Assembly (NCBI GenBank): GCA_945882475.1
Contig: CAMCWJ010000103.1
Coordinates: forward strand, 1-8,636
Direction of reading: 5' to 3'
Source: Bifidobacterium breve
GTDB lineage: Bacteria; Actinomycetota; Actinomycetes; Mycobacteriales; Mycobacteriaceae
Length of the DNA stretch: 8,636 bases
Shown piece by piece: positions 1-7,146 of this stretch. Positions within the stretch are counted from its first letter, which is position 1, and every line of letters begins with the position of its first letter. The position numbers were made by a program, and so were the translations under genes. Under the pieces are notes generated by a model that did no database searches, was not told the DNA's origin, and worked only from the letters and a program-made list of their open reading frames with translations.

Positions 1-1
1 G

Positions 2-1117
2 GGAATGGCACTGGGGCCGTTCGGGCTCAACCTGCTCGATGCCGGCCCGGGCACCGAGGGCTATACGGTGCTGGCGCAACTCGCACTGACGGTGATCCTG
101 TTCGTCCAGGCGTCCAATCTGAGGATCAACGCGGCGGGGCAGCCGAGCCGCAACGGCTTCCGATTGCTTGCGATCGGGTTTCCGCTGACGCTGGTGATGG
201 GTGCGCTGACCGCGGCCCTGCTGTTGCCGGTGCTGCCATGGTGGGAGGCGGTGTGTCTGGCGGCGATCGTCGCGCCCACCGAGGTGGCGCTCATCGATGC
301 GCTGCTCGAGGATGAACGGATTCCTGAACGGGTTCGCAACGCCATGTCATTGGAGAGCGGGTTCTACGACGGCTTCGCCCTCGCGGCACTGCTGGCCGCA
401 CTCGGACTGGCCTCGGTCGAGGTGGATGCCCATCCCGGTCATTGGGCGTGGTTCGTCTTCCGCACCGAGATCGTCTCGCTGGTGCTGGGCGTCGTGATCG
501 GCCTTGCGGGCGGGTTGCTCATCGGGTGGTCGCGTCGCCGCAACTGGCTCAACGACACCTGGGCGCAACTGGCGACACTGGCGATAGCGCTGATCTGTTT
601 CGAGGTGGGTGAGTACGCCGCGGCCAGCGGTTTTGTCGCCGCGTTCACCGGGGGGCTGGCGTTCGCCTTCGTCGCCCGCCGCACCACCTCCGCGCCTGGT
701 GCCGCCGACCGGATGCCCAACCAGGTCTGCGACGCCACCGCCCGAGTGCTGGAGTTGTTGGTGTTCGCGATGTTCGGGGCGTTCGCGGTCATCGACGCTT
801 GGCGGCAGGTGAGTTGGCGGGTCGTCGCCTTCGCGGTGCTGGCGCTGTTCGGGGTGCGCCTGGTCGCTGTGGCGGTGGCGTTGCTACGCACCGATCTGCC
901 CGGCTACAGCAGAGCGTTCATCGGGTGGTTCGGTCCGCGCGGCATCGGAACCCTGGTGCTCGGACTGGTGGTGATCGAACGGGGAGAGCTATTGCACGAG
1001 GATCTGATCGCCCAGGCCGTGGTGGTCACGGTGAGCTTGAGCCTGGTGCTGCACAGCATCACCGCGCCACTGGGGATCGGCGGCTTGGCCAATCGGGCGG
1101 CTAGCCCTCGTCTTTGA
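2..1117 (+). CDS. Cation:proton antiporter (CPA1/NhaP-like), 5' truncated by window edge
   Basis: Integral membrane exchanger expected to swap Na+ or K+ for H+ across the cytoplasmic membrane. The visible 371 residues hold about eleven hydrophobic segments. They also hold CPA1 landmarks, numbered from the ATG at 5: LGPFGLNLLD near 3–12, APT-E at 90–93, ESGF-YD at 117–122, and GWFGPRG at 307–313 with its conserved Arg312. The frame is open to the left edge, and the ATG at 5 falls inside what is normally the second membrane helix. It has no ribosome site, so the true start lies upstream and the first helix is missing here. Oddities: the usual Asp of the PTD motif is Glu93, and the Asn normally preceding the key Asp122 is Tyr121. 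The 3' end overlaps the opposing fum gene by 17 bases. I do not recall this gene next to fum in M. tuberculosis. The ion specificity cannot be read from sequence. Confidence 0.85.
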   Translation, partial: GMALGPFGLNLLDAGPGTEGYTVLAQLALTVILFVQASNLRINAAGQPSRNGFRLLAIGFPLTLVMGALTAALLLPVLPWWEAVCLAAIVAPTEVALIDALLEDERIPERVRNAMSLESGFYDGFALAALLAALGLASVEVDAHPGHWAWFVFRTEIVSLVLGVVIGLAGGLLIGWSRRRNWLNDTWAQLATLAIALICFEVGEYAAASGFVAAFTGGLAFAFVARRTTSAPGAADRMPNQVCDATARVLELLVFAMFGAFAVIDAWRQVSWRVVAFAVLALFGVRLVAVAVALLRTDLPGYSRAFIGWFGPRGIGTLVLGLVVIERGELLHEDLIAQAVVVTVSLSLVLHSITAPLGIGGLANRAASPRL

Positions 1118-2510
1118 CCTTCGCCATCGCCAGCACGTCGAGGCGGCGGTCGAGTTCCTCCTCGGAGAGCTTTTCGCCGATCAGACCGCGGTCGATCACC
1201 GTCTGGCGAATCGTCTTGTGCTCCTTGAGCGCTTCCTTGGCCACCGCCGCGGCTTCCTCGTAGCCAATGGCCGAATTGAGCGGCGTCACGATCGACGGCG
1301 AGGACTCGGCCAACCGGCGCAGCCGTGTCTCGTCAGCCACCAGGCCGTCAATGCACTTCTCCGCGAACAGCTTCGAGACGTTGGCCAGCAGAGTGAACGA
1401 CTCCAACAGATTGCGCGCCATCATCGGAATGTAGACGTTGAGCTCGAACGCACCCGAGAGACCGCCGACGGTGATGGCGGCGTCGTTGCCGATCACCTGG
1501 GCGGCCACCTGGGTGACCGCCTCGGGGATCACCGGGTTGACCTTGCCCGGCATGATCGAGGAGCCCGGCTGCAGATCGGGCAGATGCACTTCGCCCAAGC
1601 CGGTCAGCGGCCCGGAGCCCATCCAGCGGATGTCGTTGGCGATCTTGGTCAGTGACACCGCGATGGTCTTGAGCGCACCCGATGCCTCGACCAGACCGTC
1701 GCGGGCGGCCTGAGCCTCGAAAGAGTTGCTGGCGGTGCGTAATTCGGCCAATCCGGTCTGAGCGACCAGCACGTCGACGACCTTGGCGCCGAACCCGTCG
1801 GGTGCGTTGAGGCCGGTGCCGACGGCGGTGCCGCCGATGGCGAGTTCGCCCAAGCGGGGAAGGGACCCGCGCACTCTTTCGATACCGGCCTCGACCTGGC
1901 GGGCGTAGCCGCCGAACTCCTGGCCGAGGGTGACCGGAACGGCATCCATCAGATGGGTGCGTCCGGACTTGACCACGGTGCGCCACTGCGTGGCCTTGGC
2001 CGCCAGAGATGAATGCAGCACCTCCAGGGCCGGGATCAACTGGCGCACAGCGGCTTCGGTGGCAGCGATATGGGTCGACGTCGGGAAGGTGTCATTGGAG
2101 GACTGGGACATGTTGACGTCGTCGTTGGGGTGCACCGTCACGCCGTCGCGGTCACAGATCGAGGCGATCACCTCGTTGGCGTTCATGTTCGAACTGGTGC
2201 CCGAGCCGGTCTGGAACACGTCGATGGGGAACTGGTCGTCATGGGCGCCGTCGGCGATCTCATTCGCGGCGGCGATGATCGCGTCGGCCTTCTCCGGCGA
2301 CAGCTTCTGCAGGTCCTTGTTGACCTGGGCGCACGCCGCCTTCAACAGCGCCATCGCCCGGATCTGGTTGCGATCCAGCCCGCGGAAGGAAATCGGGAAG
2401 TTCTCCACGGCCCGCTGCGTCTGCGCCCGCCACAGGGCATTGACCGGCACCCGGACCTCGCCCATGGTGTCGTGCTCGATGCGGTACTCGCCGTCGGTGT
2501 TGGCGCTCAT
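1101..2510 (-). CDS. fum: Class II fumarate hydratase (fumarase C)
   Basis: Cytoplasmic TCA-cycle enzyme interconverting fumarate and L-malate; the class II form is an oxygen-stable homotetramer without an iron–sulfur cluster. The protein is 469 residues, the usual family length. Superfamily motifs are in order: TGSGTSSNMN at 101–110, SQSSNDTFPTSTH at 135–147, SGRTHLMDA at 182–190 with the active-site His186, and the signature GSSIMPGKVN at 316–325 carrying the catalytic Ser318. The ATG at 2510 is chosen because AGAGGGAG lies just upstream and the protein then begins like other fumarases. The frame stays open 16 codons further, but that extension runs into the end of glpX. It lies 19 bases after the glpX stop, so it is probably cotranscribed with it. 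Its stop lies inside the end of the opposing antiporter gene. All catalytic residues are present. Confidence 0.97.
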   Translation of the reverse strand: MSANTDGEYRIEHDTMGEVRVPVNALWRAQTQRAVENFPISFRGLDRNQIRAMALLKAACAQVNKDLQKLSPEKADAIIAAANEIADGAHDDQFPIDVFQTGSGTSSNMNANEVIASICDRDGVTVHPNDDVNMSQSSNDTFPTSTHIAATEAAVRQLIPALEVLHSSLAAKATQWRTVVKSGRTHLMDAVPVTLGQEFGGYARQVEAGIERVRGSLPRLGELAIGGTAVGTGLNAPDGFGAKVVDVLVAQTGLAELRTASNSFEAQAARDGLVEASGALKTIAVSLTKIANDIRWMGSGPLTGLGEVHLPDLQPGSSIMPGKVNPVIPEAVTQVAAQVIGNDAAITVGGLSGAFELNVYIPMMARNLLESFTLLANVSKLFAEKCIDGLVADETRLRRLAESSPSIVTPLNSAIGYEEAAAVAKEALKEHKTIRQTVIDRGLIGEKLSEEELDRRLDVLAMAKVKDEG

Positions 2511-2529
2511 GGCTCCCTCTGATGGTTGC

Positions 2530-3561
2530 TTACGGAAGTGGATAGGCAGCGGAGGCATCCCCGGTGAAATCCACCGCGGAGTACTCGTTGAGCTTGGACA
2601 GCCGGTGGTAGGCCTCGATGGTCCGAACCGTGCCGGACTTGGAGCGCATCACGATCGACTGGGTAGTGCAGCCGCCACCGAAGAACCGGACGCCCTTGAG
2701 CAGGTCGCCGTCGGTGACTCCGGTCGCACAGAAGAAGACGTTCTCCCCGGAGACCAGGTCCGTGGTGCCCAGCACGCGGTCCAAGTCGTGGCCGCGGTCC
2801 AGGGCCTTGCGTCGTTCGGCCTCATCGGTGGGGGCGAGTTGGGCCTGGATCGCCCCACCCATGCAGCGAATCGCCGCCGCGGTGATGATGCCTTCCGGTG
2901 TGCCGCCGATACCGGCCAGCATGTCGGTACCCGAGTCCGGCCGGCAGGCCGAGATCGCGCCGGCGACGTCGCCGTCGGAGATCAGCCGGATGCGGGCGCC
3001 GGCCGCGCGGACGTCGGCGATCAGATTTTCGTGGCGCGGCCGGTCCAGGATGCACACCGTCAGGTCGGCGACCGACGAGTTCTTCGCCTTCGCGACCCGG
3101 CGGACGTTCTCGCCGATCGGTGCGGTGATGTCGATGACGTCGACGGCATCGGGACCCACCGCGATCTTGTTCATGTAGAACACCGCCGAGGGGTCGAACA
3201 TCGCACCGCGTTCGGCCACCGCGAGCACCGAGATCGCATTCGGCATGCCCTTGCTCATCAGGGTGGTGCCATCGACCGGATCGACGGCGAAGTCGCAGTC
3301 GGGTCCGTCGCCGTTGCCGACCTCCTCGCCGTTGTAGAGCATCGGAGCGTTGTCCTTCTCGCCTTCCCCGATGACCACCACGCCGCGCATCGACACGGTA
3401 TTGACCAGCTGGCGCATCGCGTCGACGGCGGCGCCGTCACCACCCTCCTTGTCGCCACGGCCGACCCAGCGTCCGGCCGCCATCGCGCCCGCCTCGGTAA
3501 CCCGGACCAGCTCCAGGGCGAGGTTGCGGTCGGGGGCTTCGCGGCGGCGGGCATCGTGCAT
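2530..3561 (-). CDS. glpX: Class II fructose-1,6-bisphosphatase
   Basis: Cytoplasmic, metal-dependent enzyme hydrolysing fructose 1,6-bisphosphate to fructose 6-phosphate, the committed step of gluconeogenesis; mycobacteria rely on this GlpX type. The protein is 343 residues. Visible motifs are RWVGRGDKEGGDGAAVD (31–47), GEGEKDNAPMLYNGE (65–79), the phosphatase-superfamily metal site VDPVDGTT (93–100), DGDVAGAI (196–203) and GGTPEGI (219–225, Glu223). Conservation with mycobacterial GlpX starts at REAPDRN, so the ATG at 3561 is the natural start. The frame continues upstream to about 3954, but only as the antisense of the neighbouring gene. No Shine–Dalgarno sequence precedes the ATG. Instead TGG-GACAAT lies six bases upstream, which suggests a leaderless mRNA. 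It is the first gene of a likely glpX–fum operon and is divergent from the DUF4245 gene. Confidence 0.96.
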   Translation of the reverse strand: MHDARRREAPDRNLALELVRVTEAGAMAAGRWVGRGDKEGGDGAAVDAMRQLVNTVSMRGVVVIGEGEKDNAPMLYNGEEVGNGDGPDCDFAVDPVDGTTLMSKGMPNAISVLAVAERGAMFDPSAVFYMNKIAVGPDAVDVIDITAPIGENVRRVAKAKNSSVADLTVCILDRPRHENLIADVRAAGARIRLISDGDVAGAISACRPDSGTDMLAGIGGTPEGIITAAAIRCMGGAIQAQLAPTDEAERRKALDRGHDLDRVLGTTDLVSGENVFFCATGVTDGDLLKGVRFFGGGCTTQSIVMRSKSGTVRTIEAYHRLSKLNEYSAVDFTGDASAAYPLP

Positions 3562-3567
3562 GCGCAG

Positions 3568-3576
3568 ATTGTCCCA
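3568..3576 (-). promoter_or_regulatory. Candidate extended -10 promoter of glpX (leaderless)
   Basis: On the minus strand the sequence reads TGG-GACAAT, followed by six bases and then the glpX ATG. Spacing of -10 to +1 in mycobacteria is about six to seven bases, which puts the transcription start on the A of the ATG. There is no recognisable -35 hexamer and no ribosome-binding site. The assignment rests on spacing and partial consensus only. Confidence 0.4.
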
Positions 3577-3599
3577 GAGCGGGGTAGCCGGTTGGGACC

Positions 3600-3608
3600 T
3601 GGGATACT
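3600..3608 (+). promoter_or_regulatory. Candidate extended -10 promoter of the DUF4245 gene (leaderless)
   Basis: TGG-GATACT ends seven bases before the GTG start at 3616, so transcription would begin on or next to the start codon. No Shine–Dalgarno sequence lies between. The element resembles the one facing the other way in front of glpX (TGG-GACAAT). No convincing -35 box is seen. Confidence 0.4.
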
Positions 3609-3615
3609 GGCGTGC

Positions 3616-4275
3616 GTGACAAGCCCGCCGGACAAGGAGCCAGAGGTCGCATTCCCGACTGCCAAGCCCGCCAAGCCGAGGCTGTTGCAGGACGGCCGCG
3701 ACATGTTCTGGTCGCTGGGCCCGCTGGTGCTCGCGTGCCTGGTGCTGGCTGGGCTGGTGGGCATGTGCTCCTTTAGCCCCAGCGGGCCGACCGAGGGTAT
3801 GGCCCCGACCTACGACACCCAAGCGGGGCTGCAAGCCGACGCCGATGCGCTGAACTTCCCGGTGCGGCTGCCGCGGCTCCCGGCGGGCTGGCAGGCCAAC
3901 TCCGGGGTCCGCGGCGGTATCGAGGCCGGCCGCACCGACCCGCGCACCGGCCAACGACAGCGCGCCGTCACAACCCGCGTCGGCTATCTCGCGCCGTCGA
4001 AGATGTATGTGAGCCTGACCCAGAGCGACGCCGACGAGACCGCGCTGGTCCGGTCAATTGAAAGTTCGGTGTATCCCACCGGGACGGAGGACGTCGACGG
4101 CGTCACCTGGATCGTCTACCAGGGTGGTGAGGGCACCGAACCGGTGTGGACCACCCGGCTGGACAGTCCGCTGGGCGTGGCCCAACTCGCCATCACCGGC
4201 GCGGGCAGCAGTTCGGACTTCCGGACACTGGCCGCCGGAACGCAGACGCAGTCACCACTGATCCCTCAGCGGTGA
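3616..4275 (+). CDS. DUF4245 domain protein, single-pass membrane protein
   Basis: Conserved actinobacterial protein of unknown function, 219 residues, corresponding by position and sequence style to M. tuberculosis Rv1100. It has a proline- and lysine-rich cytoplasmic N-terminus (1–28), then KPRLLQDGRDMFWSLGPLV leading into one hydrophobic membrane segment at about 32–51. A soluble domain follows at about 65–212 and is predicted to lie outside the membrane; it includes FPVRLPRLPAGWQ (81–93) and DGVTWIVYQGG (161–171). A cysteine (Cys51) ends the membrane segment, but it sits too far from the N-terminus and lacks a good lipobox for a lipoprotein. The GTG at 3616 is chosen because it gives this N-terminus and sits just after a -10-like element. 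The same frame is open far upstream, through DNA that encodes glpX and fum on the other strand. The next gene starts 22 bases downstream, so the two are probably cotranscribed. No biochemical role can be given. Confidence 0.88.
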   Translation: MTSPPDKEPEVAFPTAKPAKPRLLQDGRDMFWSLGPLVLACLVLAGLVGMCSFSPSGPTEGMAPTYDTQAGLQADADALNFPVRLPRLPAGWQANSGVRGGIEAGRTDPRTGQRQRAVTTRVGYLAPSKMYVSLTQSDADETALVRSIESSVYPTGTEDVDGVTWIVYQGGEGTEPVWTTRLDSPLGVAQLAITGAGSSSDFRTLAAGTQTQSPLIPQR

Positions 4276-4297
4276 CCGGGAGAGAAAGAGGACTCCG

Positions 4298-5095
4298 ATG
4301 GAAGCACCCGAAGCAGACCTCACTGGCTGGACGCGCGAACAGTTCAGTGCCGCGGGCTTCACCTACCCGGTCTACCGTAAGGGCTCCGGCCCCGGCGTGG
4401 TGCTGATCCCCGAGATGCCCGGGGCGCATCCCGGCGTGCTCGCGCTGGGAAACTATTTGGTGGACAACGGTTTCACCGTCGTCATCCCATCGCTGTACGG
4501 CACCCCGGGGGCGCCGGCCGGGAGGGCCGGCGCGGTCGCCGTGATCGCGCGCGGCTGCGTTGCAAAGGAGTTCGCCGCCTTCGCGACGAACCAGGACCGG
4601 CCGATCAGTCAGTATCTGCGCGCGCTGGCCCGTGACCTCAAGTCCAAGACCCCCGGCCGTGGCGTCGGTGTGATCGGGCAGTGCTTCTCGGGCGGATTCG
4701 CCCTGGCCGCGGCTGTCGACGACAGCGTGCTGGCTCCGGTGCTGAGTCAACCCTCGTTGCCGATGCCGCTGACACCTCGGTTGCGCCGCGATCCGGGTGT
4801 CTCCGAAGCCGAACTGAAGGTCATCGAGCGGCGGGCCGCCAACGAAGGCCTGTGCGCGCTGGGTCTGCGGTTCAGCGGCGATCCGTTGGTGCCGGCCGAG
4901 CGCTTCGCGACCCTCAAGGACCGGTTGGGTGACGCGTTCGAGGTCATCGAACTGGACTCGTCCAAAGGTAACCCGGGCGGCTTCGGCCGGATGGCCCACT
5001 CGGTGCTCACCCTGGAAGTGCGCGAGACGCCCGGTCAGCTCGCCTACGAGGCCCGCAAGCGCGTGGTGGAGTTCCTCAGGGAGCGGTTGACGTAG
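4298..5095 (+). CDS. Dienelactone hydrolase family alpha/beta hydrolase
   Basis: Cytoplasmic hydrolase of 265 residues with the dienelactone-hydrolase (DLH) fold. No signal peptide is visible. The catalytic set is readable: nucleophile elbow GQCFSGG (127–133) with Cys129, Asp195 in RFSGDPLVP, and His234 in RMAHSV. Glu39 in LIPEMPG matches the glutamate that pairs with the cysteine in DLH enzymes. A Cys rather than Ser nucleophile separates it from ordinary esterases. Genuine DLH opens a lactone during chlorocatechol degradation, but no catechol-pathway gene is nearby, so the substrate is unknown. The ATG at 4298 has a good ribosome site (AAGAGGA, spacer about five). It lies 22 bases after the DUF4245 stop and should share its transcript. 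Its end overlaps the opposing transporter gene by 20 bases. I do not recall a counterpart at this place in M. tuberculosis. Confidence 0.85.
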   Translation: MEAPEADLTGWTREQFSAAGFTYPVYRKGSGPGVVLIPEMPGAHPGVLALGNYLVDNGFTVVIPSLYGTPGAPAGRAGAVAVIARGCVAKEFAAFATNQDRPISQYLRALARDLKSKTPGRGVGVIGQCFSGGFALAAAVDDSVLAPVLSQPSLPMPLTPRLRRDPGVSEAELKVIERRAANEGLCALGLRFSGDPLVPAERFATLKDRLGDAFEVIELDSSKGNPGGFGRMAHSVLTLEVRETPGQLAYEARKRVVEFLRERLT

Positions 5096-6311
5096 GTTCT
5101 GCCGCCGGGGCGAGCGTTTCGGTAGTCCCGACTGTGGGGACCGGTTCCACCGCCACCGCGGCAGCCGAAGACGCGGCTGCCGCGGATTTCTTCTTGCGGC
5201 GGAACAACTTTCGCCGCTTCTTCTCCTCGGGTGCCGGTTCGTCGTCGTCCATCTCGACACCCTTGTCGACCTCGAGGTAGACCGAGATCGTGGTGACGAT
5301 CATGATCATCAGCACCGGGCCGAGAACGATGCCGAAGAAACCGAACATCGCGATGCCGGAGAACACCGACAGCAGCATCAGGGCTGAGTCCAGCTTGGCT
5401 TCGCGGGGAACGAGGATCGGCCGCAGGAAGTTGTCCACGTTGGTGATGCCGATAAGGTGGAACAGTACGACGAACAGGCCGCCGAATACGTTGCCGAAGA
5501 TCATCATTCCAATGCCGAACGGGATCGTCACGATGCCGCTGCCCAGCGGAATGACCGACAGGGCGATCAGGAAGATCGCGATGATGAAGAAGGCGTCGTG
5601 GAAGCCGGCGATGTAGATCGATGCCGCACCGAGCAGACCCTGGATCACCGCGATGATGAACTGGCCTCGGACCGCCCCGCGGACCATGGCTCCCATTTTC
5701 GCCAGATAGAGATCGGTCACCTCGACGCCGAGTGGGTTGAGCCGGCGGACCAGCATCAGCACTTCGGTTCGGTTGCTAATCAGCGAGATCAACACGTAGA
5801 GAAAGATGATCGCCGCGGTGATGAAGCCGATGGCGCCACCGGCCGCCCCCTGAAGCGTTCGCAGCAGCCATTCGCCGACGTTCTGGGCTGCGGTCACCAC
5901 CGGCGTCCGCAGCGAGTCTGTCGTGACGGCGGGGGTCTGGAATGGAAGCTTGCCCAGCAGCCCGTTGACGATTTCGAGGCCACGGTTGCCGAGCGCATTG
6001 AGGTCGGCGGTTTTCGCCCAACCGGCCAGGCTGGTCAGCATTCGGGAAATCTGAAATGTGGCGATGGTGACGAGCAGACTCAGGGGGATGACGACGGTGG
6101 CTAACGCGGCCAGGACCGTCAGCGTGGTGGACATCCCGGTGCCGAACCTGGTGCGCAGACGGTCGTAGACGGGGTTGAACAGGTAGGCGACGATCGCGGC
6201 GATCACCACCAGGATCAGGTAGCGCCGCAGGAAGTAGGCCGCGAACAGCAATGCGAATGCGGTGGCTATCCCCAGCGCTCGCTTCTGGCTGGGCGTGAAC
6301 TCCGTCTTCAT
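5076..6311 (-). CDS. AI-2E family transporter (PerM/TqsA-like membrane protein)
   Basis: Polytopic inner-membrane protein of 411 residues in the family of TqsA (autoinducer-2 export) and various Na+/H+-linked exporters. The position matches M. tuberculosis Rv1101c. Two hydrophobic segments lie near 12–47, another at 62–86, then a soluble stretch at 90–150, and the conserved C-terminal core of helices at 158–345. Family marks include IPLGSGIVTIPFG (254–266), NVDNFLRPILVP (291–302) and FGFFGIVLGPVL (323–334). The tail at 350–411 is unusual: acidic (MDDDEPAPEE), then strongly basic (KKRRKLFRRKKK, 364–375), then Ala/Pro/Thr-rich. The ATG at 6311 has AAGGTG about eight bases upstream. It begins 25 bases after the SDR stop, so it is probably the second gene of that operon. 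Family membership is clear, but the substrate is unknown and AI-2 transport should not be assumed. Confidence 0.9.
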   Translation of the reverse strand: MKTEFTPSQKRALGIATAFALLFAAYFLRRYLILVVIAAIVAYLFNPVYDRLRTRFGTGMSTTLTVLAALATVVIPLSLLVTIATFQISRMLTSLAGWAKTADLNALGNRGLEIVNGLLGKLPFQTPAVTTDSLRTPVVTAAQNVGEWLLRTLQGAAGGAIGFITAAIIFLYVLISLISNRTEVLMLVRRLNPLGVEVTDLYLAKMGAMVRGAVRGQFIIAVIQGLLGAASIYIAGFHDAFFIIAIFLIALSVIPLGSGIVTIPFGIGMMIFGNVFGGLFVVLFHLIGITNVDNFLRPILVPREAKLDSALMLLSVFSGIAMFGFFGIVLGPVLMIMIVTTISVYLEVDKGVEMDDDEPAPEEKKRRKLFRRKKKSAAAASSAAAVAVEPVPTVGTTETLAPAAEPTSTAP

Positions 6312-6336
6312 AGTGGTGCACCTTAACCTGTGCGGC

Positions 6337-7146
6337 TCACTGTTCCATCAGTCTGGTCAGGTGTTCCGCGATGTTGGGGTAACGCTTGAGGTGGGCGCCG
6401 CCATTCAGATCGAGCACCTCGCCGGTGAGCCAGGATGACTGCTGCGAGCAAAGAAACGCGACCGCGGCGGCGACATCCTCCGGCGTGCCGGCCCGGCCCA
6501 GTGCGGTGTTCTCGATGTACTCCTCAACCACCCCGGGGACCGCGGCGGCCCCCTCGGTGAGCGGGGTGTGCACGAATCCCGGTGCCACGGCGTTGACCCG
6601 CACACCACGCGGTCCGAGTTCCAGCGCGGCGACCTGGGTCAGCATCGACAGTCCGGCCTTCGCCGCGCAGTACGCGCTCATGCCGATTGCAGGCTGTCGG
6701 GCGTTCAGTGAGGTCAGCGACACCACGGTCCCTCCCGGACCGAGATGGCGGCCGGCGTGCTTGAGGACCAGGAACCCGCCGGTGAGGCACACGTCGATCA
6801 CGGAGCGAAACTGCTCGGCGTCGAGCTCGGTGATCACGCCGAAGCCGCTGAACCCGGCGCAGTTGACCACCACGTGCAGACCGCCCTCGCGGGTGACCAC
6901 GTCGTCAAAAAGCCTTGCGACGCTGTTCTCGTCGGTGACCTCGACAGCCGCCCAGGTGTGCGGCTCGCCAAGTTCGGCGGCGCGCGTGGCAGCCCCGTCG
7001 GTGTTGCGGTCGGCGATCGTCACCCGGCAGCCCTCGGCCGCCAGCACCTGTGCGGTGGCCCAGCCGATTCCGGACGCGCCGCCGATGATGACCGCCACCC
7101 GGGATTGCCCTGTGTGCGATGGGTTCCCGGTTCCGCGCTGGACCAT
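6337..7146 (-). CDS. Short-chain dehydrogenase/reductase (SDR), classical type
   Basis: Cytoplasmic NAD(P)-dependent oxidoreductase, 269 residues, Rossmann fold. Visible parts: cofactor loop GGASGIG (22–28); Asp46 at the end of the second strand (IADRN), which favours NAD(H) over NADP(H); NCAG (95–98); catalytic Ser146 in SLTS; and YCAAK (159–163) with Tyr159 and Lys163. A VAPGFVHTPL segment (187–196) and LDLNGG (245–250) near the C-terminus are typical of FabG-like enzymes. The helix-4 Asn of the catalytic tetrad, normally in a VNLTG-type motif, is Cys120 (DVCLTG). The ATG at 7146 is chosen for its strong ribosome site (CCGGAGGA, four bases away) rather than a start 35 codons upstream that runs into the intergenic region. 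It is likely first in an operon with the AI-2E transporter and is divergent from brp. The substrate is unknown; alcohol, steroid, acyl or retinoid substrates are all possible. Confidence 0.88.
   Translation of the reverse strand: MVQRGTGNPSHTGQSRVAVIIGGASGIGWATAQVLAAEGCRVTIADRNTDGAATRAAELGEPHTWAAVEVTDENSVARLFDDVVTREGGLHVVVNCAGFSGFGVITELDAEQFRSVIDVCLTGGFLVLKHAGRHLGPGGTVVSLTSLNARQPAIGMSAYCAAKAGLSMLTQVAALELGPRGVRVNAVAPGFVHTPLTEGAAAVPGVVEEYIENTALGRAGTPEDVAAAVAFLCSQQSSWLTGEVLDLNGGAHLKRYPNIAEHLTRLMEQ

Noticed and set aside
1930..3615. Very long open frame on the plus strand opposite fum and glpX, continuous with the DUF4245 gene
   Set aside because: Its sequence before 3616 is the antisense of two well-conserved enzymes and has no recognisable domain. 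Long open antisense frames are expected in GC-rich DNA. The real protein starts at GTG 3616.
3562..3954. N-terminal extension of glpX by 131 codons
   Set aside because: The extension is antisense to the DUF4245 gene, and similarity to known GlpX proteins begins only around REAPDRN, just after the ATG at 3561.
4193..5260. 355-codon minus-strand open frame opposite the DLH-family gene
   Set aside because: Its Arg/Gln/Gly-rich composition shows no domain. The opposite strand has a full catalytic triad and a ribosome site.
5076..6311. Quorum-sensing AI-2 exporter as a definite function
   Set aside because: The AI-2E family name covers many exporters and Na+/H+-linked proteins, and no luxS or other AI-2 gene is in the window.
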